From positions 52,916 to 116,915 of the forward strand of contig NZ_JACVAK010000006.1 of NCBI RefSeq assembly GCF_014851805.1: a stretch of 64,000 bases of DNA, in the 5' to 3' direction. The DNA is from Pseudoxanthomonas sp. PXM02. Its GTDB lineage: Bacteria > Pseudomonadota > Gammaproteobacteria > Xanthomonadales > Xanthomonadaceae. A program made the translations under genes and the position numbers. The notes under the pieces were generated by a model. The model had not been told where the DNA came from. It searched no databases and worked only from the letters and a program-made list of their open reading frames with translations. Numbering within the stretch: position 1 is the stretch's first letter; each line of letters opens with the position of its first letter. Of this stretch, positions 20,059 through 29,317 are shown one piece after another.

Positions 20059-21246
20059 CTAGCCTGGGGTATGCGCGTGCGCGATGCCTCGGCCATGGCG
20101 CCGGTAGTACGCCGCCCATACCGTCACCAGCACCATCACGGTCGTGGTGAGCGCGCCTGCGACCAGCAGATTGACCCGGGGAAGCACCGGCCACATCGCG
20201 AGCAATACACCGATGCCGATGGTATGCGACAACGGGAAGCGCCCGTACACGACACGTTTGAACAGCGCGTTGCCCAGCAGGTAGACCAACGGACCACCGA
20301 CGAGCACCGCCGCGTACTTCGCCTTCACCGACTCCAGTGGATGCGCCACCACCAGATCGTCTGCCACTGCACAGACGATGACACCGGCAATCAGCAGCAC
20401 ATGCACGTAGTGAAAGTAGGCGCCCAACCGTCCCGGATCGTCCGAGTGCTCGATCACGTGCGCCGCATCGCCACTGGAGGTGTCGAAGTACATCCACCAC
20501 ATCGCGACACAGCCAATGAAGGACACCAGGAAGGCGAGCCACACGGCGGGTCCCGGGTGCGCCGCTTGACCGAATGACGCGCCGGTTGCCAGTACCGATT
20601 CGCCCAGCGCGATGATGACGAACAACTGGCAACGCTCCGCCAGATGGCCACCGTCGATGGTCCAGTCCGAGGTCCGCGAGCGCCCCAGCCCGGGAACCGG
20701 AAAGCCGGCCATCGGCGACAGGTATTCGCAGCCCACCGCCAACAGCCACAACGCCAGGCGCGTGCTTCCCTCGTTCAACCCGCCCGCGATCCACAGCCCC
20801 GCCGACACCAGCAGCCAGCACAACATGCGCAGGAAGTTGGGCGTCAGTACGTGTCCACGCCCGAGGCTGTACAGCACGAACAGCGTGCGCCCAACCTGGA
20901 TGGCGGCGAAGCTGCAGGCGAACAGCAAGCCGCGCTCGCCAAACGCCTCCGGAATGGCAGCGGATACCAGCAGCGCCACGCCCATCAGCACCATCAGCAT
21001 CGTGCGGATGACCAGATGCTCGGGGTTGAACCAGTTGCTGACCCAGGCGGTGTACTGCCAGCCCAGCCAGACCGCGAACCACAGCGTCGCCGTCTGCAGT
21101 ACACCGAGCCAGGTCAGGTGTTCCAGCAGGTGATGAGACAGCTGGGTGATGGCAAACACGTAGACCAGGTCGAAGAACAGTTCGACGTTGGCCACGCGGG
21201 CAGGCTGCCCTGCCGGCCGCAACAGGGGATGCGCGGGTGTTTTCAT
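20059..21246 (-). CDS. Low temperature requirement protein A (LtrA) family membrane protein
   Basis: A 395-residue protein with about ten membrane helices and the LtrA family start VANVELFFDLVYVFAITQLSHHL. The name comes from a Listeria mutant; the molecular function is unknown. Charged pairs within helices (ELFFDLVYVFA, ERCQLFVIIALGESVL) are typical of the family. The ATG at 21246 is chosen; a TTG two codons upstream is also possible. It is followed, in the same direction and convergent to nothing, by the antiporter gene start 37 bases away. Confidence 0.9.
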   Translation of the reverse strand: MKTPAHPLLRPAGQPARVANVELFFDLVYVFAITQLSHHLLEHLTWLGVLQTATLWFAVWLGWQYTAWVSNWFNPEHLVIRTMLMVLMGVALLVSAAIPEAFGERGLLFACSFAAIQVGRTLFVLYSLGRGHVLTPNFLRMLCWLLVSAGLWIAGGLNEGSTRLALWLLAVGCEYLSPMAGFPVPGLGRSRTSDWTIDGGHLAERCQLFVIIALGESVLATGASFGQAAHPGPAVWLAFLVSFIGCVAMWWMYFDTSSGDAAHVIEHSDDPGRLGAYFHYVHVLLIAGVIVCAVADDLVVAHPLESVKAKYAAVLVGGPLVYLLGNALFKRVVYGRFPLSHTIGIGVLLAMWPVLPRVNLLVAGALTTTVMVLVTVWAAYYRRHGRGIAHAHTPG

Positions 21247-21274
21247 GAGCAAACGTCCGGGTTAGACAGAAGTG

Positions 21275-21526
21275 TCAGCGCTGCTTCGTCTTCCACGCCA
21301 ACCACCACGCCGCCGCGACCGGCACCAGATAAATGACCGCCTGGATCGGCAGTTCTTCCTGCAACGAATATCCGTGCGACATGCCGGTACGCAGGTTCCA
21401 GAGCACGGCCGCAAGCCAGCCAATGCTGAAGACCGCAGCAGCGGCAGGGCGCTTGCCGGGCCGGGTCAGCCACATCGCGATGCCCACCAGCAACAGGCCG
21501 ACAACGATGAAGATCAAGGTACGCAT
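21275..21526 (-). CDS. Small membrane protein
   Basis: An 83-residue protein with three hydrophobic segments (LIFIVVGLLLVGIAMWL, AAVFSIGWLAAVLWNL and AVIYLVPVAAAWWLAW) and a basic C-terminus. No motif identifies a function. It sits 28 bases upstream of ltrA in the same direction, which suggests a shared transcript. AGGA-like bases (GAAGACC region) lie before the ATG. Confidence 0.65.
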   Translation of the reverse strand: MRTLIFIVVGLLLVGIAMWLTRPGKRPAAAAVFSIGWLAAVLWNLRTGMSHGYSLQEELPIQAVIYLVPVAAAWWLAWKTKQR

Positions 21527-21637
21527 GAAGGTCTTCCTCTGCGGTGGTGATCCGGTGCACCCACGTTATCGCAAGGGCGTACCGCGCGACATGGGGCAAG
21601 ACGGGACGGGCGGCAGGACGCCGCCCGGCCGCAGGAC

Positions 21638-22411
21638 TCACTTGGTGGTGTAACCGCCGTTGATCAGGATGGTCTGCCCGGTGATCCACCAGCCATCGCT
21701 GACCAGATGGCGGATGAAGGGCACCACGTCTTCGATATCGGTCAGGCCGGTCTTGCTGTGGGGCGACAGCGCGGCGGCGGTCTTGTGGTACGCCACGGCG
21801 TCCGCGCCCTCGGCCGGATAGAAGAACGAGGTATCCATCGGCCCCGGACCGATCGCCGTCACCGAGATGCCGCGCGCGCCGAACTCCTTGGCCGCAGCAC
21901 GGGTGAAATGCTCCACCGGCGCCTTGGTGCCGGCGTACGAGGCGTAGAACGGGGTGAACGCGCCCAGCAGCGAGGTGACCAGCGTGACTACCTTGCCGTT
22001 GTCGTTGACGTGCTTGCCGGCCTCCTTCAGGAAGAAGAACGCGGTCTTGGCGTTGACCGCCGACATCTCGTCGTATTCGGTTTCAGAGATCTCGGTGATC
22101 GGCTTCTTCAGCACCTTGCCGACCGTGTTGATGGCGATGTCGGGACGGCCGACCGCCGCAATCGCGTCGGCGAACAGGCGTTCGACTGCGGCGGCGGTGG
22201 TCAGGTCACCCTGCAGCGCCACGGCTTGCGCTCCCGCGGCTTGGACGGCGGCGACGGTTGCCTCCGCATCGGCTTTGCTGGCCGCGCTGTTGTAGTGGAT
22301 AGCAACGGCAGCAGCGCCTTGCTGTGCGAGATCGCGGGCAATCAGGCCGCCGAGGTTCTTGGCGCCGCCGGCAATCAGGGCGACTTTGCCCTGGATGGAA
22401 TGATCGGTCAT
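21638..22411 (-). CDS. Short-chain dehydrogenase/reductase
   Basis: A 257-residue classical SDR oxidoreductase. The cofactor loop reads AGGAKNLGGLIARDLA, an unusual GGAKNLGG version of the usual TGxxxGxG. The NAG-equivalent strand shows NTVGK, and the active-site residues are Ser (VTSLLGAF) and YASYAGTK (Tyr and Lys). The C-terminus ITGQTILINGGYTTK is typical. AGGAG eight bases before the ATG at 22411 fixes the start. It diverges from an AraC-type regulator, which probably controls it. The substrate is unknown. Confidence 0.9.
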   Translation of the reverse strand: MTDHSIQGKVALIAGGAKNLGGLIARDLAQQGAAAVAIHYNSAASKADAEATVAAVQAAGAQAVALQGDLTTAAAVERLFADAIAAVGRPDIAINTVGKVLKKPITEISETEYDEMSAVNAKTAFFFLKEAGKHVNDNGKVVTLVTSLLGAFTPFYASYAGTKAPVEHFTRAAAKEFGARGISVTAIGPGPMDTSFFYPAEGADAVAYHKTAAALSPHSKTGLTDIEDVVPFIRHLVSDGWWITGQTILINGGYTTK

Positions 22412-22412
22412 G

Positions 22413-22502
22413 GGAATGCTCCTGGCAGGGGACGGAGACTCGCCGGCAACCGTGGAGTGGGCAGCGCGACGAGGCACGTCTAAGATGCGGTGGAAGCATT
22501 CC
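22413..22502. promoter_or_regulatory. Possible operator pair between the SDR and AraC-type genes
   Basis: GGAATGCTCC (22413-22422) recurs inverted as GGAAGCATTCC (22492-22502), with GAATGC/GCATTC as the exact core, 70 bases apart. The left copy covers the SDR ribosome binding site. Such spaced half-sites would suit looping by an AraC-type regulator. The region is only 105 bases long, so chance cannot be excluded. Confidence 0.3.
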
Positions 22503-22516
22503 GGCGGGCTTTCACG

Positions 22517-23467
22517 ATGTCCCATCCGCTATCAAATTCTCCGGTGTCAGCTCACATTAGTGAGACGCATGAGACGGGCTCGCCGGCGGACGATCCAGTG
22601 CCCGGCTCCATGCCGCAATACCGGGTACTGGCGCAGGCGCATTGGCCGGGCGTGGAATTGCTGCTGTGCCGGGAAGACATCCGCCAGCGCACGCTGTGGG
22701 CCATCGACGAACCGCGCCACACGGTCATCGTCCATCTTGGCGGCGCGATGCGCGAACTGGACACCGAGATCGACGGCGTCGGTGCCACCCATATTCCGCC
22801 CTCGCCCGGGGACATCTGGCTGGTGCCCGCCGGAAAGCGCTACGCCAGCCAGGCGACAGGACAGGTCATCACCTACGCCGAACTGCGTGTCTCGCCGATG
22901 GCCGACGTGGATGTCGGCGTCGACCGGCGTGTCCCGATCGAAGGCCTGATGCCGAGGCTCGGGCATCGTGACGAGTTCCTCCACTACAGCGTCGCCCGGC
23001 TGGGGCGGCTCAGCCAGCAGGACGACGATGTGTCGACGATGATGGCTGAGCGCCTGCAGCTGCTGCTGCGCCAGCATCTGTACGAGGGTTACCGGTTGCC
23101 TGTTCCGCCCACGATGTCGCCGACATCACTCGCGCCCCGCATGGCGCGCCAGCTCAGCGACCACATCGAAAGCGCCTTGGGCCAGCGCATTGCACTGTCC
23201 GACCTCGCAGCACTGGCCGGCCTGAGCGTGCACCAGCTGCTGATTGCGTTCCGGCGCACCTTCGGCACGACACCCGCGCAGTACATCCTGGCGCAGCGGC
23301 TGCGCCGCGCACGCTGGTACCTGCTCAACCGCAGCGACGACATCACCGATATCGCGCTCGCCTGCGGTTTCGCCAGCCACAGCCACTTGAGCGCCGCGTT
23401 CAAACGCGACACCGGCATCACGCCGCGGCAGTTCCGCGACGGCCTGCGCATGCGCGCGACCTACTGA
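22517..23467 (+). CDS. AraC family transcriptional regulator
   Basis: A 316-residue protein. The N-terminal part (about 30-190) looks like a cupin-type ligand domain with PSPGDIWLVPAGKRY. The C-terminal DNA-binding part has two helix-turn-helix motifs: the first is LSDLAALAGLSVHQLLIAFR, the second is DITDIALACGFASHSHLSAA, followed by the conserved FKRDTGITPRQFR. Divergent orientation makes the SDR gene the likely target. The ATG at 22517 is preferred; a later in-frame ATG (MPQYRVL) would remove 31 poorly conserved residues. Confidence 0.9.
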   Translation: MSHPLSNSPVSAHISETHETGSPADDPVPGSMPQYRVLAQAHWPGVELLLCREDIRQRTLWAIDEPRHTVIVHLGGAMRELDTEIDGVGATHIPPSPGDIWLVPAGKRYASQATGQVITYAELRVSPMADVDVGVDRRVPIEGLMPRLGHRDEFLHYSVARLGRLSQQDDDVSTMMAERLQLLLRQHLYEGYRLPVPPTMSPTSLAPRMARQLSDHIESALGQRIALSDLAALAGLSVHQLLIAFRRTFGTTPAQYILAQRLRRARWYLLNRSDDITDIALACGFASHSHLSAAFKRDTGITPRQFRDGLRMRATY

Positions 23468-24604
23468 TCAGCCGGTGCGGCAGAACGCGGCGTAGTCGAT
23501 GTAGCCCGGAAATGGCCGTCCTGCCGCGCACACCGGGCAGTCCGGATCGTGGCGCAGCCGGGTCTCGCGGAAGCGCATGGCCAGCGCATCGAAATGCAGC
23601 AGTCGGCCCGCCAGCGTGTCGCCGGTGCCCAGCAGCAGTTTGATCACTTCCGTGGCCTGCAGCAGGCCGATCACTCCCGGCAGCACGCCGAGCACGCCGG
23701 CTTCGGCGCAGTTGGGTGCGAACTCCGGCGGCGGTGGTTCGGGGAACAGGCAGCGGTAGCACGGCTGCTCGCCACGGTGACGCCCGGCATCGAACACGCT
23801 CACCTGCCCTTCGAACCGTTGCACGGCGCCATAGACCAGCGGCTTGCCCAGTTTCACGCAGGCGTCGTTGAGCAGATACCGGGCAGGAAAGTTGTCCGCG
23901 CCATCCAGCACCACGTCCACGCCTTCGAGCAGGCGCTCGACGTTCTCCGCCGTGACGCGTTCGGCGATCGCTTCCACGCGAGTGCGTGGATTCAGCGCCG
24001 CCAGCGTCGCCTGCGCCGACGCGACCTTCGGCTCGCCGATGCGCGCTTCGGTATGCAGGATCTGCCGCTGCAGGTTGCTGCGGTCGACGACGTCGTCGTC
24101 CGCGATGCGCAGCTGGCCTACCCCGGCCGCCGCCAGGTAGAACGCGGCGGGCGACCCAAGCCCGCCTGCACCGATCATCAGAACGCGCGCACGCTGCAAG
24201 CGCTGCTGGCCCGCCACCCCGACTTCGGGCAGCAACAGATGACGTGAGTAGCGTTCGTTGAAGTCGCGCTGGTCGTCCGACTGCACCGGCACGACGATTG
24301 CGAGGCGCTCTTCGATCCAGCGCGAGGTTCCGCCTGCGACGGACGCCAGACGCGTGTAACCGGATGCTTCCAGCACGCGCGCGGTGTCCAGCGAGCGGCC
24401 GCCCTTCTGGCAGATCAGGATGATGGTGGCGTCGCGGTCCGGCAGATGGGCGGCCGGGTCGCGCTCCAGCGTGGCTTTCGCGATGCCGCGCGCGCCCTCC
24501 GCCTGTCCGCTGGCGCGCTCGTGCTCCTCGCGCACGTCGATGAACACGCCACCCTGCGCGAGCAGCGCGGCGACGTCACAGGGTTCGATTTCGCGGATGG
24601 CCAT
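23468..24604 (-). CDS. Rhodanese-MoeB/ThiF fusion, sulfur-carrier adenylyltransferase
   Basis: A 378-residue protein. The N-terminal rhodanese domain (1-100) has the active-site loop CQKGGRS. The E1-like domain begins with RYSRHLLLPEVG and the nucleotide loop GAGGLGSPAAFYLAAAG. Zinc is likely held by the pairs CYRC and CPVC. Such proteins activate the C-terminal glycine of MoaD or ThiS and pass sulfur to it. The usual order in eukaryotic MOCS3 and some bacteria is ThiF then rhodanese; here the rhodanese domain comes first. It lies downstream of moeA, which favours a molybdopterin role. Confidence 0.9.
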   Translation of the reverse strand: MAIREIEPCDVAALLAQGGVFIDVREEHERASGQAEGARGIAKATLERDPAAHLPDRDATIILICQKGGRSLDTARVLEASGYTRLASVAGGTSRWIEERLAIVVPVQSDDQRDFNERYSRHLLLPEVGVAGQQRLQRARVLMIGAGGLGSPAAFYLAAAGVGQLRIADDDVVDRSNLQRQILHTEARIGEPKVASAQATLAALNPRTRVEAIAERVTAENVERLLEGVDVVLDGADNFPARYLLNDACVKLGKPLVYGAVQRFEGQVSVFDAGRHRGEQPCYRCLFPEPPPPEFAPNCAEAGVLGVLPGVIGLLQATEVIKLLLGTGDTLAGRLLHFDALAMRFRETRLRHDPDCPVCAAGRPFPGYIDYAAFCRTG

Positions 24605-24617
24605 GCGGCGATTATCG

Positions 24618-24631
24618 CGCAAGTCGCGATG
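24618..24631. repeat. Fragment of the AGTCGCGATG repeat family
   Basis: CGCAAGTCGCGATG, 14 bases identical to one arm of the repeats at 16095-16108 (inverse strand) and close to that at 63225-63290, lies alone in the 36-base gap between moeA and the rhodanese-MoeB gene. There is no paired arm, so it may be a remnant. Confidence 0.4.
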
Positions 24632-24640
24632 CCGTCCGGA

Positions 24641-25858
24641 TCAGCAGCCGATCACGTCGACGACATCGCCGACACGGTAATCCTGCAGGCCCTCGGGCAG
24701 CACGATCAGTGCATTGCTGTCGGCGGCTGCACGCAGCTGGTGCGAGGCATCGGCCCCGTTCGGCACTACCTGAAGGCGACCATCGGTCCCGCTGGCCAGC
24801 GAGCCGCGCAGGAATTCAAGCCGCTCGTGGGTCTTTCGCCAGGGCGCGGCGAGGACGGCCTTCCATTGCGGTCGTGGTTCACGCCGGCGTTGCAGGCCAT
24901 CCAGCAGTTCGCGACCCAGCGTCAGGAACGTCGCCAGCACGGATACCGGATTGCCCGGCAGGCCGAGGAACAGGGCACGGTCCATTTCGCCGAACAGCAC
25001 CGGCATGCCGGGCTTCATGCGCACTTTCCAGAACTGGATGCGGCCCTGCGCAGCCAGCAGTCCAGGCAGATGATCCTTCTCGCCCGCCGACACGCCGCCG
25101 CAGGTGATGACCACGTCGAACGCGGCGGCCGCGTCGGTGAGCATGGTCGTCATGCGTTCGGGATCGTCGGGCAGCGTCGGCCACGCCGTCGGCTCAAGGC
25201 CCTCCGCACGCAGCAGCCCCATCAGCAGTTCGCGGTTGCTGTTGTAGATCTGGCCAGGCGCCAAGGGCAGCCCGGGTTCCACCAGTTCGTCACCGGTGGT
25301 GAACACGGCGACGGTCGGCCGCTGCGTGACCGCCAGCGACGCAATGCCCAGGGCCGCGGCAAGCGAGACGCGCGCCGGCGTCAGGCACTGCCCCTCCGAG
25401 AGCACATGCGCGCCGGCCACCACGTCCTCGCCGGCACGGCGCACATCGTTGCCCCGCGACAGTCCCGCCGGGACGCGGACCTGACCATCGACCTCAACGC
25501 AGGCTTCCTTCATGGCGACGGTATCGGTACCGGCCGGAAGCGGCGCACCGGTGGTGATGCGGATGCATTCTCCGATGCCCACATCGAGGTCCTGCAACGG
25601 GCCGGCGAACTGCTCACCGGCGAGACGCAACGTCGTAGCGTCATCCTGTGCGAGGCTGGCGTGGGCAAACGCAAAGCCATCCATGCGGCTGTTGTCGAAC
25701 GGCGGCAGCGCAATCGGCGAAACGATGCCCTCCGCCAGTATGCGACCACTGGCCCGGCTGACCGGCATGCGTTCGGCCTTCAGCATCCGGTTGCCGGCGA
25801 CGCTGCGGATGATTTCCGCAGCGGTGGCGAAATCGATACGGGTCGGGTAACCCGTCAC
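24641..25858 (-). CDS. moeA: Molybdopterin molybdenumtransferase
   Basis: A 405-residue enzyme inserting molybdate into adenylated molybdopterin. Present are the N-terminal domain ([13 protein letters not shown], with the conserved Asp), the central molybdopterin-binding fold ([24 protein letters not shown]) and [12 protein letters not shown]. The start ATG overlaps the der stop (ATGA), so translation is coupled to der. The rhodanese-MoeB gene follows after 36 bases, making a small cofactor unit behind a ribosome-assembly GTPase. Confidence 0.95.
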   Translation of the reverse strand: MTGYPTRIDFATAAEIIRSVAGNRMLKAERMPVSRASGRILAEGIVSPIALPPFDNSRMDGFAFAHASLAQDDATTLRLAGEQFAGPLQDLDVGIGECIRITTGAPLPAGTDTVAMKEACVEVDGQVRVPAGLSRGNDVRRAGEDVVAGAHVLSEGQCLTPARVSLAAALGIASLAVTQRPTVAVFTTGDELVEPGLPLAPGQIYNSNRELLMGLLRAEGLEPTAWPTLPDDPERMTTMLTDAAAAFDVVITCGGVSAGEKDHLPGLLAAQGRIQFWKVRMKPGMPVLFGEMDRALFLGLPGNPVSVLATFLTLGRELLDGLQRRREPRPQWKAVLAAPWRKTHERLEFLRGSLASGTDGRLQVVPNGADASHQLRAAADSNALIVLPEGLQDYRVGDVVDVIGC

Positions 25859-27255
25859 TTGCCGCGCTTGACGTGCCGGATGAGGCGGCGCTTCTTGGCG
25901 ATCTGCTTCTCGGTCAGCACGTTCTTCTTGCCCTCGTAGGGATTAGCTCCCTCGCGGAAGATGAAGCGGACCGGCGTGCCAACCAGCTTGAAGCGCTTGC
26001 GGAAGAAGTTTTCCAGGTAGCGCTTGTAGGACTCCGGCAGCACCTTCAGGCGAGTGCCATGCACGATGAAGGTCGGCGGATTCTCGCCGCCCGGATGCAC
26101 GTAGCGCAGCTTGGAGACGTGGCCACGGATGCTCGGCGGCGGATTGGTTTCGTAGGCGATCTCCAGGGCCTTGTTGACCTCGCTTGTGCCGAACTGCTTC
26201 GTCGCCGAGGCGTGCGCACGGTGGATCGCCTTGAACAGCTCGCGCATGCCCGAGCCATGGAGCGCCGAGATACGGACCACTTCCGCCCATTCCACGAAGC
26301 TCAGCTTGCGCGCCAACAGCGCCTCGGCCTGTTCGCGCTGGTAGGTGGTCAGTCCATCCCACTTGTTGATGCCGACCACCAGGGCGCGGCCGGCGTCGAG
26401 CACGGCCCCCAGTACGCTGGCATCCTGGTCGGTGACGCCTTCGGTGGCGTCCAGCAGCAGCACGGCGACCTGGCACTGTTCGATCGCCTGCAGCGTCTTG
26501 ACCACACTGAACTTCTCGACCGCCTCTTCCACCTTGCCCTTGCGGCGCAGGCCTGCGGTATCGATCAGGCGGTACTGGCGACCGTCGCGCTCCATGTCGA
26601 CCGCGATGGAATCGCGCGTGGTGCCGGGCACTTCCGAGGCGATCATGCGCTCTTCGCCCAGCAGGCGGTTCACCAGCGTGGACTTGCCCACGTTCGGGCG
26701 GCCGACGAACGCCACGCGCATGCGGTCAGGGTCGTTGTCGAGTCCGACCGTTGCACCCTCTTCCGGCAACCGCTGCTGCACTTCTTCCAGCAGGTCGTCG
26801 ATGCCCTGGCGGTGCGAGGCCGAAATGGTGATGACATCGGCAAAGCCATAGCGCGCGAAGTCCGCGATGGCGGTGGTCTCGTTGATGCCGTCGATCTTGT
26901 TGATGACGAGCAGCGTGGGTCGCGCCGTCTTGCGCAGCCAGGCCAGGATTTCGTCGTCGAGCGCGGAGGCACCCTCGCGGCCATCAACGATGAACAGCAC
27001 CAGGTCGGCCTCCTCGGCCGCCGCCCGCGCCTGACGCGCCGTGGCACCGGCCAGGCCTTCTTCTTCACCGGCGATGCCACCGGTATCGACCACGAGGAAG
27101 GGGTCTTCCTCGTCCAGACGGCAGACACCGTAGTTGCGGTCGCGGGTCACGCCGGGCTGGTCGTGCACCAGCGCGTCACGACTGCGGGTCAGCGCATTGA
27201 ACAGGGTGGACTTGCCGACGTTGGGACGGCCCACCAGGGCGACGAGGGGCAGCAT
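25855..27255 (-). CDS. der: Ribosome-assembly GTPase Der (EngA)
   Basis: A 466-residue protein needed for 50S subunit maturation. Two tandem G domains are seen, each with GRPNVGKST as P-loop: one at residue 8, one about residue 180. The first domain also has NKID and the second NKWD. A C-terminal KH-like domain follows ([17 protein letters not shown]) and the tail is very basic ([14 protein letters not shown]). It lies 181 bases after bamB, behind a terminator, so it probably has its own promoter. Confidence 0.97.
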   Translation of the reverse strand: MLPLVALVGRPNVGKSTLFNALTRSRDALVHDQPGVTRDRNYGVCRLDEEDPFLVVDTGGIAGEEEGLAGATARQARAAAEEADLVLFIVDGREGASALDDEILAWLRKTARPTLLVINKIDGINETTAIADFARYGFADVITISASHRQGIDDLLEEVQQRLPEEGATVGLDNDPDRMRVAFVGRPNVGKSTLVNRLLGEERMIASEVPGTTRDSIAVDMERDGRQYRLIDTAGLRRKGKVEEAVEKFSVVKTLQAIEQCQVAVLLLDATEGVTDQDASVLGAVLDAGRALVVGINKWDGLTTYQREQAEALLARKLSFVEWAEVVRISALHGSGMRELFKAIHRAHASATKQFGTSEVNKALEIAYETNPPPSIRGHVSKLRYVHPGGENPPTFIVHGTRLKVLPESYKRYLENFFRKRFKLVGTPVRFIFREGANPYEGKKNVLTEKQIAKKRRLIRHVKRGK

Positions 27256-27368
27256 GAAGGAGGCAACCGTGAAGAGGAGGGTCGCCGGAGACTCGCCGTC
27301 GCGCGGGTGGCGCGACTGCTCCGGTCGGTCAAGGGGCCGCCATGGTAGCGGAATACGCCCTCTTCCGC

Positions 27369-27394
27369 GAAAAAGGGCCGCAATGCGGCCCTTT
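27369..27394 (-). terminator. Intrinsic terminator after bamB
   Basis: A perfect ten-base-pair stem (AAAGGGCCGC / GCGGCCCTTT) with loop AAT is followed on the minus strand by TTTTTC. It lies 43 bases after the bamB stop and separates the pilF-rodZ-bamB region from der. A second, shorter hairpin (GCGGC-CTTC-GCCGC) lies closer to the stop. Confidence 0.85.
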
Positions 27395-27436
27395 CCGGGA
27401 ACATGAAGAAGCGGCCTTCGCCGCTCCTCCGATGGA

Positions 27437-28624
27437 TCACTTGAAGCCGAACGCCGTCAGGCCGCCTTCCACGTCCTGCACCAGCAGGATGCCGTCGGCC
27501 ACCACTGGCTTGCCACGGATGGCTTTGCCGCCAACGCGCGCGCGCGCCGCCACTTCGCCATTGTCCGTCCTCAACCAGTGCAGGTAGCCGTCGAAGTCAC
27601 CCACCACCGCGTAGTCGCCGTGGATGGTCGGTGCGGTCAGCGAGCGGCGGGCCAAGGTCGTGTTCGACCACAGTGCGCCGCCGCTGTACTTGTCCAAACC
27701 CCACACCGTGCCGGCCGGATCGGAGACGACGACCGCGCTGCTCGTCACGCCCAAGCCACCTGCGCCACCGTTGTCGCGCGTCCACAGCGGACGTCCCGAC
27801 GGACCTTCGAGGGCGACGGTTTCCTTCTTGAAACTGGTGGCGTACAGCGTCGACCCTTCCAGCACCGGGGCGCCGTCGACGTCGGCCATGCGCTCCAACT
27901 CACTGCGTCCTTCCCCGATACCGACCGCCTGCGTCCACATCGGGCGCCCGTCGTTGGCAGCCAGCGCGGTCACCGTGCCGTCGTCACTGCCGGCGAACAC
28001 CACGCCCGGCCCCACCACCACTGGCGCGTTGCCGCGAACCGTCAGGCTGGGAAGTTCACTGGTCCAGAACCAGCGGCGCTCGCCGGTATCTGCTGCCAGA
28101 GCGGTAACGCGGCCATCATTGCTGCGGACGAACACGATGCCTTGGCCCACGGCTGGTGCCGCAATGACTTCGTTCGGCACCTTGGCCTGCCACTTCTCGG
28201 CACCCGTGGCTGCATCCAGCGCGATCACCTGACCGTCCAGCGTGCCGACCACGACCAGACCCTGTCCGGCACCCGGACCGCCCGACAAACGCAAGTCGGA
28301 CTTGTACTGCCATACCTGCTTGCCCGTCTGCAGGTCGAAAGCGCGGACGCCGCCGTCCACCGCTGCTGCGTAGACGCGACCATCGTCCACTGCGGGGACC
28401 TGCTGCAGACCGAGGCGCTTCTCGCCCTTGCCTGCATTGGCACTCCACATCTTGGAAACGAACGCCGTCGGCGTGATGTCGATGAGTTCGGCCGGCTCGA
28501 CCGGCTTCTCGCCCTCCTTGTCCTTGCCGGAGAACCAGCCCTTCACGGTGCTGCAGCCGCCGAGCGCGGCAACGATCGCGACAGCCGCGATCAGGCGGAC
28601 TGCGGGTCCAGACGTACGCTTCAT
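27437..28624 (-). CDS. bamB: Outer membrane protein assembly factor BamB
   Basis: A 395-residue lipoprotein of the BAM complex that folds beta-barrel proteins into the outer membrane. The signal peptide ends with the lipobox LGGC (Cys24). The rest is an eight-bladed beta-propeller with repeated G-x-V-x-ALDxxTGxxxW units ([31 protein letters not shown]). The start overlaps the yfgM stop (ATGA). Order yfgM-bamB-der is conserved in gammaproteobacteria. Confidence 0.95.
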   Translation of the reverse strand: MKRTSGPAVRLIAAVAIVAALGGCSTVKGWFSGKDKEGEKPVEPAELIDITPTAFVSKMWSANAGKGEKRLGLQQVPAVDDGRVYAAAVDGGVRAFDLQTGKQVWQYKSDLRLSGGPGAGQGLVVVGTLDGQVIALDAATGAEKWQAKVPNEVIAAPAVGQGIVFVRSNDGRVTALAADTGERRWFWTSELPSLTVRGNAPVVVGPGVVFAGSDDGTVTALAANDGRPMWTQAVGIGEGRSELERMADVDGAPVLEGSTLYATSFKKETVALEGPSGRPLWTRDNGGAGGLGVTSSAVVVSDPAGTVWGLDKYSGGALWSNTTLARRSLTAPTIHGDYAVVGDFDGYLHWLRTDNGEVAARARVGGKAIRGKPVVADGILLVQDVEGGLTAFGFK

Positions 28625-29256
28625 GCCGCACCTCCGGTCTTCGGCGGGGTACCGCCGGCGTCAATCAGTTTCAGCTCCACCAGACGGCGCTGCGGGGACA
28701 CCGCATCCAACGTGGTCAGCGCGCGGGTGTAGGCCTCCTGCGCTTCCTTCGCCTTGCCAGTCGCCAGCAATGCATCACCGCGCACTTCCAGGCTGGAGGC
28801 GTCGTCCGCCTTCTCCAGCACCTTCAGCGCCTCGTCGTGCTTGCCGGCGTCGATCAGCAGTCGCGCGAGACGCAGGTTGACCAGCGGACGCAGGGCATCA
28901 TCGGGCGTAAGTGTGCGTAACGTGGCGATGGCGGCATCGCGCTCGCCCGCCTGGAGTTGGGCCTTCGCCAGTTGCAGGCCGGCGACGTCCGCATACAGTT
29001 CGTCCTCCTTGACCAGCGCGTCGACGGCGCCCTGGGTCTGCTTCAGGTCGCCCTTGGCAAGACCTTCGACGGCCGTCTGGTAGCTCTGGTACGCCTGCTC
29101 CTTCTTGCCAGCCTGGTCCTTCTGCCACCACTGCCAGCCGAGAATCACGCCCAGCCCCAGGACCACACCCCCCAGCAAGCCGGCACCGTTGTTCTTCAGC
29201 CAGCTGCGGACACGTTCGCTTTGTTCGTGCTCGTCGAGCAGATCGTCAATCGCCAT
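28621..29256 (-). CDS. yfgM: YfgM-like tetratricopeptide membrane protein
   Basis: A 211-residue inner-membrane protein with a short cytoplasmic N-terminus (DDLLDEHEQSERVRSWLKNN), one membrane helix (LLGGVVLGLGVILGWQWW) and a periplasmic helical-repeat domain. In E. coli it is a partner of the SecYEG-associated chaperone PpiD. The DEHEQ...W start is the family signature. It overlaps bamB by four bases. Confidence 0.9.
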   Translation of the reverse strand: MAIDDLLDEHEQSERVRSWLKNNGAGLLGGVVLGLGVILGWQWWQKDQAGKKEQAYQSYQTAVEGLAKGDLKQTQGAVDALVKEDELYADVAGLQLAKAQLQAGERDAAIATLRTLTPDDALRPLVNLRLARLLIDAGKHDEALKVLEKADDASSLEVRGDALLATGKAKEAQEAYTRALTTLDAVSPQRRLVELKLIDAGGTPPKTGGAA

Positions 29257-29317
29257 GCGCTCTCTTGCCCCGTCTCAGGCGGGGTCTCGGTCTAGGTTGG
29301 ACAAACCCGCACGCGGG

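Noticed and set aside
24608..24640. Possible riboswitch or small RNA between moeA and the MoeB gene
   Set aside because: The gap is only 36 bases and holds just one arm of a repeat; there is no room for a molybdenum-cofactor riboswitch.
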